Shown: positions 8,428 through 16,183 of the stretch, piece after piece | Numbering within the stretch: position 1 is the stretch's first letter | Layout: every line of letters begins with the position of its first letter | Assembly: GCA_947496375.1 (NCBI GenBank) | Contig: CANMCY010000014.1 | Coordinates: 1-63,961 of the forward strand | Length of the DNA: 63,961 nt | Reading direction: 5' to 3' | Source: Flavobacteriales bacterium | Lineage (GTDB): Bacteria > Bacteroidota > Bacteroidia > NS11-12g > UBA955 | Program-made: the position numbers and the translations under genes | Notes under the pieces: model-generated | What the model was told of the DNA's origin: nothing | Database searches by the model: none | Seen by the model: only the letters and a program-made list of their open reading frames with translations

Positions 8428-8994
8428 ATGCACACAGGATATATCATCAGAAACCAGGACCGCCCCCATTTTATAACATGTACCGTAGTTAACTGGATTG
8501 ATGTGTTTACAAGAAAGTCAAACAGAAATATTATTATAGATTCACTGGCTTATTGTATCAAAGAAAAAGGCATGATACTGTATGGGTATGTTATTATGAG
8601 TAACTATATTCATTTAATTGTTCAATCGTCAAAAGGCAAAATATCAGAACTTATAAGGGATTTTAAAAAGTTTACAGCAACCCAAATATTGCAGGCCATA
8701 CAAAACGAGCCGGAAAGTAGAAGAGAATGGATGATGGAGTTGTTTAGCAAAGCAACTGAAACACATATCAGAAATACAAACTATCAATTCTGGAAATACG
8801 GAAATCATCCTGAAGAAATTTATTCATCGCGTTTCTTATGGGTTAAATTAAACCATATACACCAGAACCCTGTGCATGCCGGAATTGTCGCTATGGCAGA
8901 GTACTATGTTTATTCATCGGCAAGCAATTATGCCCAAGGCAAAGGGCTGTTGGCGGTGGTGCTTGTTGATGGTTATTTGGATGCTATTGGTTAG
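8428..8994 (+). CDS. REP-associated tyrosine transposase (Y1/HUH family) with altered active site
   Basis: The 188-residue product fits the RAYT branch of the IS200/IS605 superfamily: FITCTVVNWIDVF at the start, YGYVIMSNYIHLIV in the middle, then IRDFKKFTA, NHPEEI and NHIHQNPVHAGIV. RAYTs nick and join single-stranded REP hairpins using an HUH metal site and one tyrosine. Here the first HUH histidine is Tyr (Y60-I-H62, codon TAT), and the usual catalytic Tyr of the (D/N)YIHxNPV motif is His (H143, codon CAT). Both key positions are therefore changed, each by a one-base exchange. The frame is intact and the length normal, so the gene is not obviously decayed, but ordinary chemistry seems unlikely. 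REP-like hairpins lie just downstream. Confidence 0.85.
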   Translation: MHTGYIIRNQDRPHFITCTVVNWIDVFTRKSNRNIIIDSLAYCIKEKGMILYGYVIMSNYIHLIVQSSKGKISELIRDFKKFTATQILQAIQNEPESRREWMMELFSKATETHIRNTNYQFWKYGNHPEEIYSSRFLWVKLNHIHQNPVHAGIVAMAEYYVYSSASNYAQGKGLLAVVLVDGYLDAIG

Positions 8995-9015
8995 GGATAT
9001 AAATAGTGCTTAAAA

Positions 9016-9041
9016 GGGGCCCGAAGTCGGGAGACTTCGGG
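9016..9041. repeat. REP-like hairpin CCCGAAGTC/GACTTCGGG, copy 1
   Basis: CCCGAAGTC at 9020-9028, a 4-nt loop GGGA, and GACTTCGGG at 9033-9041 form a nine-pair perfect stem 25 bp after the transposase stop codon. The 13-mer GGGGCCCGAAGTC at 9016-9028 returns as its reverse complement at 10,349-10,361, and the whole hairpin returns inverted at 11,157-11,178. Position and structure fit a REP hairpin served by a RAYT. Confidence 0.8.
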
Positions 9042-9056
9042 AAGCTAATTGCCAGC

Positions 9057-10241
9057 TTAATGTTTAAAATTAAAATTGCTTAGATTTATAATGTTATTGT
9101 ATACGTCATTTATATCATATCCCTTTTCAACATATAATAATTGACATCCATGCTTTTGGGCAAGTTCTCTTTTTCTTTTATCTCGCAATATGTTTTTTTG
9201 GAATGCATCATTGCCTCCAAAATATTCAACAGACTCAAAGTGTTGTTCCCCTTGATATTCTATAGCAATATTTAACAAAGGGAAATAAATATCGAAATGT
9301 TGTCGGCCTAACCAGCTGGTTTTCCCATGTTGAAGAACAACATGGTTTGAAAATATATCTTTTAATTGATAGTATAATTTAGTTTCGCTTATCCAGCCTT
9401 CACCAATTCTCGGTAGGCCAAGACTTGTTCTCAATTTATTTAAAGGTTCATTTATTTCTTCAATATAAATGTCCATCAAATCTTTATTTATTAGATATTG
9501 AGTTGGTGTTAAATTCAACTCATTAATTAGGCTATTTATGAGTATAGGCTCATTTGTAGGGCTGTCCTTGAATGCAAACTTTAATAATTGAATTTTATTC
9601 TCTTCTCCATTGTCTCCAGTTAGAATAGAATACAAATCTGCGTTCCTTAAAAGCCCAAAAAGTCCATTTTCAGTAAAATTTAATAATTTTGATTTTATTT
9701 CATTTGGGTGTTTAGGTCCAAATCTATTAAATTGAGCCAGATATTTATTAAATCCATTCTTATATACTAAATCAAGTGCTATCCAAAGTTTTTTAACATG
9801 TCCTCTTATGTGAAAGCGTTTTATGTGCGACTCTACAGAATTTATGTAAAAACTTTCGAGTAGATTAAAATTATCTACTACAAGTTCTCGTAAGTTGATG
9901 GGTATAGATCTTGGGGTGAAATAGTACCAAACATAATGAGAATCTATATAGTCTAATTTTTTACCTAATTCAGCCCAATATTTATTATGAAGATAATTAA
10001 GTCTATAATCAATAAAGTCATTATCTCTATATACAGAATAGTTTGAGTTAATACCATTTTTTAGTGAATCTGAAATATATTCGAAAAGATTACTATTTTT
10101 GAAATTAGAACTTTGATATTTCAAGGGGAATAATTTTGAATAAATCTTTGTATATTTTAAGTCAAGCATTTCAAAATTATTTAAAAAGAAGCTTTTACAA
10201 TGCTCATTCATTTTTTTAGTATAAAAATCGAACTCCCCCAT
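9057..10241 (-). CDS. Uncharacterised protein with PD-(D/E)XK nuclease-like C-terminus
   Basis: The 394-residue protein has no signal peptide. Its first 280 residues match nothing I recognise and are rich in Asn, Lys, Tyr and Leu. The last 110 look like a Vsr/restriction-type nuclease fold: SETKLYYQLKDIF, then LGRQHFDIYFP with the likely catalytic Asp near residue 317, IEYQGEQHF with a Glu eleven residues later, FGG, a DKRK basic patch and a short final strand (CQLLYVEKG). The IEYQGEQHF block is conserved in several bacterial endonuclease-like families. It lies alone on the minus strand, is AT-rich, and is bracketed by inverted copies of a 13-bp REP-type sequence, so it may be mobile cargo. 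No methylase is nearby, so an ordinary restriction system is unlikely. Confidence 0.6.
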   Translation of the reverse strand: MGEFDFYTKKMNEHCKSFFLNNFEMLDLKYTKIYSKLFPLKYQSSNFKNSNLFEYISDSLKNGINSNYSVYRDNDFIDYRLNYLHNKYWAELGKKLDYIDSHYVWYYFTPRSIPINLRELVVDNFNLLESFYINSVESHIKRFHIRGHVKKLWIALDLVYKNGFNKYLAQFNRFGPKHPNEIKSKLLNFTENGLFGLLRNADLYSILTGDNGEENKIQLLKFAFKDSPTNEPILINSLINELNLTPTQYLINKDLMDIYIEEINEPLNKLRTSLGLPRIGEGWISETKLYYQLKDIFSNHVVLQHGKTSWLGRQHFDIYFPLLNIAIEYQGEQHFESVEYFGGNDAFQKNILRDKRKRELAQKHGCQLLYVEKGYDINDVYNNIINLSNFNFKH

Positions 10242-10348
10242 TTTAAGTTTTTAGTATTTAAATTCAAAAATATGTAATAATCTACAGAATCACCACCACC
10301 AAGCTCCGCTCACTAAAGTCATCCGAATCCGGTTTTCAATAGCCATTG

Positions 10349-10361
10349 GACTTCGGGCCCC
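10349..10361. repeat. Inverted 13-bp copy of the REP arm
   Basis: GACTTCGGGCCCC is the exact reverse complement of GGGGCCCGAAGTC at 9016-9028. The two copies flank the nuclease-like gene. Only one arm of the hairpin is present; a partial match, AACTTCGGT, follows at 10,370. Confidence 0.7.
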
Positions 10362-10445
10362 ATATAACCCAACTTCGGTACTCATAACTTCCCAGTTTTC
10401 CCTCCAACCACTTGCTTTTTATAAAAAATGCTGTTTTTTTGAAGC

Positions 10446-11135
10446 ATGTTAAAAGCCCATGCCGGAATTATGTTGTTCGTGTTTTTGAGCGGTGCGCTCA
10501 GAACCTGCGTGAAAGAAGGGGCTGCCGTGCGTTCAGAAGCTAAAGCGGCCGCTGCAGAATCTAAGGCATTCAGCGAATCGGCTGCCGGAATGAAGGGAGC
10601 CGCTGATGACTTGCATTACCTCAGTGCCGCCGAAAAACAAGTGATCACCGAGCATAATTCTACCCTGAAATCCATTGAGGAATCTGCCATATTAAAGGAA
10701 GAAAAAATCAATTGGGAAGAATTTGTGGCGGAAAAAATAGAGGATGAAATGTGGGATAGACTGAAGGAATGGGGCTATGAACAAGCAGATGAATGGATGG
10801 TTACACGGCAGGCCGCCAAGGCAGTAGCATTCAGTAAAAACGGTGATGTGCTCTGCAAGATGATCCAACATAAATACAATAAAGTTCGCATAAGCCGCGA
10901 TAATTTGTATGATTTATTAACGGGCAATAAGGTAGATGACTTGGAAATAGCCAAGCTCAAAAGAATACGTGTGCTGTATATGTTTTCCGATGATTATGCG
11001 GCCTGGATTCTGGCACGGTTGGTCAAACGCAGTGAATGTGACCCTGACAAAATGGATGCATTACGCAATATTGCCGGCGAACGAAAAATCCAAAACGATG
11101 GACGCCTAATCAGGGCGCTCAATTCCTGTGAATAA
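10446..11135 (+). CDS. Hypothetical exported or membrane-anchored helical protein
   Basis: The 229-residue product begins with a hydrophobic stretch (AGIMLFVFLSGAL) that could be a signal peptide or anchor; the Cys at residue 21 follows Thr rather than a small lipobox residue, so a lipoprotein call is weak. After it comes an Ala/Glu/Lys-rich helical segment (about 28-60), then a mostly helical, charged region without recognisable motifs. Its base composition is close to the chromosomal average, unlike the AT-rich genes to its left. It is flanked by REP-type repeats on both sides. No family recognised. Confidence 0.55.
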   Translation: MLKAHAGIMLFVFLSGALRTCVKEGAAVRSEAKAAAAESKAFSESAAGMKGAADDLHYLSAAEKQVITEHNSTLKSIEESAILKEEKINWEEFVAEKIEDEMWDRLKEWGYEQADEWMVTRQAAKAVAFSKNGDVLCKMIQHKYNKVRISRDNLYDLLTGNKVDDLEIAKLKRIRVLYMFSDDYAAWILARLVKRSECDPDKMDALRNIAGERKIQNDGRLIRALNSCE

Positions 11136-11156
11136 GCACCGCTCATAGTACAGCTC

Positions 11157-11178
11157 CCCGAAGTCTCCCGACTTCGGG
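11157..11178. repeat. REP-like hairpin CCCGAAGTC/GACTTCGGG, copy 2 (inverted)
   Basis: CCCGAAGTC, loop TCCC, GACTTCGGG is the same nine-pair hairpin as at 9020-9041, but with the loop reverse complemented (TCCC against GGGA), so the element is inverted. It lies 21 bp after the stop of the hypothetical gene. Confidence 0.8.
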
Positions 11179-11230
11179 CTTTATAAACAATCCGTCTTTC
11201 AACCTTAATGTATTTTAATTGCTCCCTTCG

Positions 11231-11270
11231 CTCCCCATAGCATGGGGTTTAAACCCCATGCTATGGGGAG
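11231..11270. repeat. Perfect 40-bp palindrome (REP-like), copy 2
   Basis: Two 20-nt arms meet at TTTAAA. The central 22 bp equal those of the 281-324 palindrome. Outside the core one base pair differs (A-T here, C-G there), with both partners changed, so pairing is kept. Confidence 0.9.
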
Positions 11271-11403
11271 CTTTGCCGAAGTCTACAACCACTTGCCTCA
11301 TTCTGCGAATGAGGTTTTTTATTGAGCGCATCCTCCCTTGACCAAGCTCAGATGTGGGGATTAGCTCCTTCGTTGCTGAACCCTACTTTGCCGAAGTCTA
11401 CAA
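11271..11403. repeat. 18-bp direct repeat pair around a terminator
   Basis: CTTTGCCGAAGTCTACAA occurs exactly at 11,271-11,288 and again at 11,386-11,403, 115 bp apart. The first copy abuts the 40-bp palindrome. CCGAAGTC within it resembles the REP arm. The whole gap from 11,135 to 11,530 has no credible gene; it holds repeats and hairpins only. Confidence 0.7.
11296..11320 (+). terminator. Rho-independent terminator
   Basis: CCTCATTC, loop TGC, GAATGAGG and six T form a strong intrinsic terminator. It would end transcripts entering from the hypothetical gene at 10,446 and lies between the two 18-bp direct repeats. Confidence 0.7.
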
Positions 11404-11433
11404 TCCCCGAAACCGGCGCACTTCGTGACGCCT

Positions 11434-11511
11434 GTTTTTTGTTTGCTAATTTTCGCATGAGCAAGCTCAGCGCTTATTGCAAACAAAAAACCCGCCGTTA
11501 AAAACGGCGGG
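11434..11511 (-). terminator. Terminator of tRNA-Arg and an overlapping 13-bp inverted repeat
   Basis: On the minus strand, CCCGCCGTT and AACGGCGGG pair around a 3-nt loop and run into TTTTTTG, a strong terminator 19 bp after the tRNA. The T-run is also one arm of an inverted repeat: GTTTTTTGTTTGC (11,434-11,446) pairs with GCAAACAAAAAAC (11,479-11,491), leaving a 32-nt loop. Confidence 0.75.
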
Positions 11512-11529
11512 TTTCGTGGATTGCTTTAG

Positions 11530-11603
11530 TGCACGCGTAGGGATTCGAACCCCAAACCTTCTGATCCGTAGTCAGATGCTCTATCCAATTGAGCTACGCA
11601 TGC
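11530..11603 (-). tRNA. tRNA-Arg(ACG)
   Basis: On the minus strand the acceptor arms GCATGCG and CGCGTGC pair over seven positions (one G-U). The D arm holds GCTC/GAGC, the anticodon loop is CTACGGA between TCTGA and TCAGA (anticodon ACG), and the T loop is TTCGAAT. The discriminator base is A. The CCA end is not encoded. This tRNA reads CGU and, after deamination to inosine, CGC and CGA. Confidence 0.95.
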
Positions 11604-11690
11604 GTTTTTGATAAATCGAAATCCATCAAAAGGGCTGCAAAGATAATGAATATTGAGGATATTTTCAAGTAAAACCGACTTTATTCACGC

Positions 11691-11698
11691 TATCTTTG
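11691..11698 (+). promoter_or_regulatory. -7 promoter box TATCTTTG of cutC
   Basis: It matches TAnnTTTG and lies 11 bp before the ATG at 11,710. It falls inside a longer open frame starting at 11,653, which argues for the downstream start. Confidence 0.6.
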
Positions 11699-11709
11699 TT
11701 GGATACACC

Positions 11710-12360
11710 ATGCCCGCCCTGCTGGAAATATGTGCCTTTACTGCCGATGCCGCCATGGTAGCCCTGCAGGCCGGTGCACATCGCGTAGAACTTTGCGACA
11801 GCCCCAACCTGGACGGTATCTCCCCGCCCGAAAGCTGGTTTCACAACATACCCGCGTCTATGCATCCACAACTGGCCGTCATGGTGAGACCCCGCGGGGG
11901 CAGCTTCTGCATGACAGATGAAGAAATTAACCTAATGGAAGTAGAGATTCAACAGGTTGCTGCCAATAACCGGGCCGGTGCCGTGGTCTTTGGTTTGCTC
12001 ACCCCCACCGGAGAAATTGATGTGCCCGCATGCCGCAGACTGCTTGAAGCCGCTTCCGGGCTCCAAACCGTGTTTCACCGCGCATTTGATATCGTTACCG
12101 ATAAATCCCGGGCACTTGAAACCCTGATAGAATGCGGATTCAACAGGTTACTCTGCGGATTGCCCCTTAATGAGCTGATTGCTCTGAAAGAACAAGCTTC
12201 TGGCCGCATCTGCATCATGCCCGGCGGAGGGATACGTTCTCATAATATCCATGCGTACCTGCAAGCCGGATTCACCGAAATCCATTCATCGGCCCGTATA
12301 CATGACCTGCTGCCGGATACAAACGAACTCCAAAAACTGAAAGAAGCATGCGCTGTATAA
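11710..12360 (+). CDS. cutC: CutC family protein
   Basis: The 216-residue protein begins MPALLEICAFTADAA, the typical CutC opening, followed by GAHRVELC, MVRPRGGSF, FGLLTP, FHRAFD, a C-G-L-P segment and the late MPGGGIRSHN. CutC adopts a TIM barrel. It was first linked to copper tolerance in E. coli, but its true reaction is not settled; the conserved Glu, His and Arg lie at the barrel mouth. I chose the ATG at 11,710 because the -7 box lies within the longer frame and family members start here. The next gene begins inside its last codons. Confidence 0.9.
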   Translation: MPALLEICAFTADAAMVALQAGAHRVELCDSPNLDGISPPESWFHNIPASMHPQLAVMVRPRGGSFCMTDEEINLMEVEIQQVAANNRAGAVVFGLLTPTGEIDVPACRRLLEAASGLQTVFHRAFDIVTDKSRALETLIECGFNRLLCGLPLNELIALKEQASGRICIMPGGGIRSHNIHAYLQAGFTEIHSSARIHDLLPDTNELQKLKEACAV

Positions 12361-14627
12361 CCTTGTTAGTCGCACTATTGGTGGCTTCAGTCACTCATCT
12401 TAAGGCCCAGTACCCGGTGAGCATTAAGCCCCAAAAATGGCTGTTACAAACCTTTCAGCCGGGTCCGGGAAATACCCTCGCCTATAGCGGAGAGTGGCTG
12501 GATGTTCCCTATACCGCCTCTATTAATGAATTGATCGATGCAGGATACCGCTTTGTGGATTCTTCCGGCAGGCCCATCGCCTCAAATCAGGTGGAAAACT
12601 ACTATTGGCGCTACCGGGCTGAGATGCCTGAAATGGCAGAAGCTCTGGGCTATAAAAATGTGGCATTCCGAATGGCCAGGCCCGAACCGGCTGCTGCTTA
12701 TCTCATCAACGGACAACAAATTGGGGTGGGGCAATCCACACAGATTCCCATTTTGAATATCATACCATCGGGCTCTCTTGCCGGCGAGTCGGCGCTTTTT
12801 GTGGCACAGTTGCCATCGCTGCGTGATGCTGCTAAATTGTATTTTCCGCTGTCAGGAAGTGATAAGTGGCCCGCCGATAATGATACAGCCAACCCCAAGG
12901 GTTCTGTGGTGCTGCGTAAGCCCCCGGTGCAGTTTGGTTGGGATGTGGCACCGCGCCGCGTATTAAATGGGCTGGGTTCCGAGCCCGAATTCATCCCTTT
13001 CGACAATATGCTGGTGCTGGATGTTTATACCACCGTAAAGCTCATCACCGGCAATAGTGCCATGGTAAATGTACACTGGGTTATTCGCGGCGATTCAACG
13101 GTCACTGTTAACCTAAAAGCCGGTTTGGGTAAACTTGCGATGGTAGATACGTTCCTAACGTTATCCCCCGGACAAAATGAATATATCACTTCCTTCACCA
13201 TTCAGAATCCACAGCTTTGGCAGCCCAATGGAACAGGTCAGTCCTTTCAATACACATTGAATATTCAGGCCCGGCATGGCAAAGATGCATACGCACAAAA
13301 TTTGCGCTTCGGTATTCGGAATGTGCAATTGCAGCGTAATTCGGATGCCAAAGGTGAGTCTTTTCGTTTTGTGGTAAATGGTAAACCGGTGTTTATGAAA
13401 GGGGCCAATGTGCTGCCACAAACAGGATGGGGCACAGAAGATGAGCGCAAAAGGTTGTGGGAAGGCCCAAACAGTCTTGTCAGACAAATGGCAGATGCGG
13501 GCTATAACATGCTCAGGGTATGGGGTGGTGGTGGCCTGATGCCAAAATCCTTTTATGAGCAGTGCGATCAATACGGCATACTGGTTTGGCAAGACCTGAT
13601 GTACAGCGGCACAGTGTATCCCTATAACAGCTTCTGGAAAAACAGAGCCCTGACCGAAGCGGTTTCTGTTTGGAAACAAACACGTCAGCATCCCTGCATG
13701 GCCTTGTATTGCGGCAATAATGAAATTGATGTGGCTTTAAAACACTGGGGTTGGGATAAAACCTATGGCTGGGATTCGGCGGATGTTTCATTCATGCAAA
13801 ATCAATATAACACCATGTTTAATGATGATTTAGCAAGGATTTTTGAGGAAGTGAACTCCAATTACCTCCCATCCAGTCCGGTTAGCAACTGGGCCCCTGC
13901 AACTGAAATGAATAATGGCGATAACCATCTGTGGTTTGTGTGGCATGGTGAGCGGCCTTTGCAGGATTTTGATACCCAGGTACCGCGGTTTGCCAGCGAA
14001 TACGGCTTGCCCTCCTGGCCTTCGCTGGAGTGTGTGCGAAAGCATTTTGGTAAGGATGCTGCTGCAAAAAGAATGTTGTCATTCAAAGGATTGAAATTAC
14101 TGAATGGCTATATGGTTACGGAATTTGGCATGCTTCCCACTGATACGCTATCTATGATTTTGCTGTCGCAATACCTGCAGGCACGTGCGCTGGTTCGGGC
14201 ATACAGGGCGCACAGCAACAACAGCAACTGTGGCGGAAGTCTTTATTGGCAAGCCAATGACATCTGGCCGGGCATCACCTGGAGCACCATTGATTATATG
14301 GGAAATAAAAAAGCAGCGTGGTTTCCGTTAAGTCGGGCCTTCAGGGGCAAATATTCCATGTTTTACCCTGAAATGGACGCAAAAAACCTGACTAAGCCCA
14401 CAATGTCCTTGAAAAGGAAAGGAAACTACCTGACCATCAAAACAGGCAAAACCGGTGTAATGGGGTTAATGCTATTGAAAGATGGCAAGCTGATAGAAAT
14501 AGATGGCAATGTGGTGGATTTACCGCCCCGCAATACCTACACCGTTCTTTTGCCGGAGAATATCGGAAAAATCGAGGTTGCGACGGCGTGGCACCTAATC
14601 AATCGTCAGGGTTTTTTGGTGAAATGA
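12348..14627 (+). CDS. Glycoside hydrolase family 2, beta-mannosidase-like
   Basis: The 759-residue exported enzyme has a signal peptide (about 1-20, ending HLKAQ), a jelly-roll and Ig-like half up to about residue 330, and a TIM barrel. The barrel starts with FVVNGKPVFMKGANVLPQ; the acid/base Glu is E459 in GNNE and the nucleophile is probably E551 in FASEYG. VWGGGG and the closing SLYWQANDIWPG are typical of the beta-mannosidase/exo-glucosaminidase branch of GH2 rather than of beta-galactosidases. It likely trims beta-mannosyl or related ends of glycans in the periplasm. Its first 13 bp overlap cutC, so the two are probably co-transcribed; its last 22 bp overlap the convergent GH20 gene. 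Confidence 0.85.
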   Translation: MRCITLLVALLVASVTHLKAQYPVSIKPQKWLLQTFQPGPGNTLAYSGEWLDVPYTASINELIDAGYRFVDSSGRPIASNQVENYYWRYRAEMPEMAEALGYKNVAFRMARPEPAAAYLINGQQIGVGQSTQIPILNIIPSGSLAGESALFVAQLPSLRDAAKLYFPLSGSDKWPADNDTANPKGSVVLRKPPVQFGWDVAPRRVLNGLGSEPEFIPFDNMLVLDVYTTVKLITGNSAMVNVHWVIRGDSTVTVNLKAGLGKLAMVDTFLTLSPGQNEYITSFTIQNPQLWQPNGTGQSFQYTLNIQARHGKDAYAQNLRFGIRNVQLQRNSDAKGESFRFVVNGKPVFMKGANVLPQTGWGTEDERKRLWEGPNSLVRQMADAGYNMLRVWGGGGLMPKSFYEQCDQYGILVWQDLMYSGTVYPYNSFWKNRALTEAVSVWKQTRQHPCMALYCGNNEIDVALKHWGWDKTYGWDSADVSFMQNQYNTMFNDDLARIFEEVNSNYLPSSPVSNWAPATEMNNGDNHLWFVWHGERPLQDFDTQVPRFASEYGLPSWPSLECVRKHFGKDAAAKRMLSFKGLKLLNGYMVTEFGMLPTDTLSMILLSQYLQARALVRAYRAHSNNSNCGGSLYWQANDIWPGITWSTIDYMGNKKAAWFPLSRAFRGKYSMFYPEMDAKNLTKPTMSLKRKGNYLTIKTGKTGVMGLMLLKDGKLIEIDGNVVDLPPRNTYTVLLPENIGKIEVATAWHLINRQGFLVK

Positions 14628-16180
14628 GTGGCATGCTTCACCCTAATGACTTTCAGCCGTTCCATATCTGCCGGCAAGCGTTGTAAAAAGTTGCTGTAAT
14701 TGCCACCGGGTCCTGACCACAATACTTCAGACAAAGCTGCAGCCCTGGGCCATACCATGTATTCTACATGTCGCGGGTTTTCCATATACTCAGTCCATAC
14801 ATTGCCCTGTGCACCGATGATAAAATGCGCATAGTTGCTGTCAATTCCTTCAGGAATGGGGGAGTAGGCATACACATTTTCCAGAGGGTTATAGCCGCCA
14901 ATGGCAATGGGCTCTGTACTGTCTTTGCTTTGATAATGGTCAAAATAGCAGGGTTTGCCGGGCGTCATAATGGCTTTATGACCCATGCCGGCGGCTATTT
15001 TACCGCCCTCTGCGCCCCTCCAGCTCATCACGGTGGCATTTGGGGCCAGTCCGCCTTCCAGTATTTCATCCCAGCCAATGATTTGTCGGCCCTGTTGATT
15101 CAGCCATTTTTCCATGTGCTGTATAAACCAGCTCTGCAGCTCGTGCTCGTCTTTTAGCCCATTTTCTTTGATGCGTTTCTGGCATTTTTCGCAGGATTTC
15201 CAGCGCGATTTTGGACATTCATCTCCACCAATATGGATGTATTTTGACGGGAACAGGGTCAATACTTCCGATAAAACGTCTTTTAAAAATGACAGGGTGC
15301 TGTCGTTACCCGCGCAGTACACATCATCGAATACACCCCAGCCTTTGGCCACCTTAAAAGGGCCTCCTGTACAGCTATACTGCGGATATGCCGCTAAGGC
15401 AGCCAGGGAATGTCCGGGCATCTCAATTTCAGGAATTACGGTTATGTACCTTAGTCTTGCATAACCCACCACAAACTTTATTTGCTCCTGTGTGTAATAG
15501 CCGCCATAGGAGCTGGAATCAAATCGTTGCTCGGCGTACCTGCCTATTTGGCTGCCATCCCTCCATGCCCCAACTTCAGTAAGCTTAGGGTACTTTTTAA
15601 TTTCAATCCGCCAGCCTTGGTCTTCGGTAAGGTGCCAGTGAAATACGTTGTATTTGTGCATGGCCATGGCATCAATGTATTTCAGGATGAAATCCAAGCC
15701 GAAAAAATGGCGACATTCATCCAAATGAAGGCCACGATATTCAAATTTCGGCTGATCTTCAATGTTGACGCATGGGATGGGAAACCCAACCGGTCTGTTA
15801 ATAACATAATCTGCCGGCATTAGCTGCATCAGGGTGGTGATGGCCCTGGAAACCCCGGTATCGGTGTAGGCTTTAATCTGAATTTGTTTGGGATTTACAG
15901 CAAGCCGATAATATTCCGGGTGATAATTTTTGGTTTTAGGCAATGCTGTAACAACAATATCAGCTTTGCTCGGTTTGCCGTTTTTATCATTTTTGGTAAG
16001 GCCCCAGAGCCATAGCTGACAAGGTTTTTGCACAAACTGTTCAGTACAATGGTAGCTGAGTTTGGGTTTCCAAATAAAATTACCTTCGCCCGGCGTTATT
16101 TTTTGGGGCAAGGGTATAAGATTGTATTGACCTGAAAGCCAAAGAGGCAATAGGACTAGAAGGAATAATGCTTTTTTCAT
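14606..16180 (-). CDS. Beta-N-acetylhexosaminidase, GH20
   Basis: The 524-residue protein has a signal peptide (1-17, ending WLSGQ), an alpha/beta N-terminal GH20b domain to about 140, and the catalytic barrel. Landmarks are FEYRGLHLDECRHFF, HWHLTEDQGWRIEI, and HIGGDECPKSRW with the catalytic pair D320-E321; substrate-assisted catalysis uses the Asp to hold the acetamido group and the Glu as acid/base. WDEILEGG and GAQGNVWTEY follow as expected. It releases terminal GlcNAc or GalNAc from chitin, glycoproteins or cell-wall fragments. It follows the zinc exporter gene by 3 bp and probably shares its transcript. Confidence 0.93.
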   Translation of the reverse strand: MKKALFLLVLLPLWLSGQYNLIPLPQKITPGEGNFIWKPKLSYHCTEQFVQKPCQLWLWGLTKNDKNGKPSKADIVVTALPKTKNYHPEYYRLAVNPKQIQIKAYTDTGVSRAITTLMQLMPADYVINRPVGFPIPCVNIEDQPKFEYRGLHLDECRHFFGLDFILKYIDAMAMHKYNVFHWHLTEDQGWRIEIKKYPKLTEVGAWRDGSQIGRYAEQRFDSSSYGGYYTQEQIKFVVGYARLRYITVIPEIEMPGHSLAALAAYPQYSCTGGPFKVAKGWGVFDDVYCAGNDSTLSFLKDVLSEVLTLFPSKYIHIGGDECPKSRWKSCEKCQKRIKENGLKDEHELQSWFIQHMEKWLNQQGRQIIGWDEILEGGLAPNATVMSWRGAEGGKIAAGMGHKAIMTPGKPCYFDHYQSKDSTEPIAIGGYNPLENVYAYSPIPEGIDSNYAHFIIGAQGNVWTEYMENPRHVEYMVWPRAAALSEVLWSGPGGNYSNFLQRLPADMERLKVIRVKHATHFTKKP

Positions 16181-16183
16181 GGA

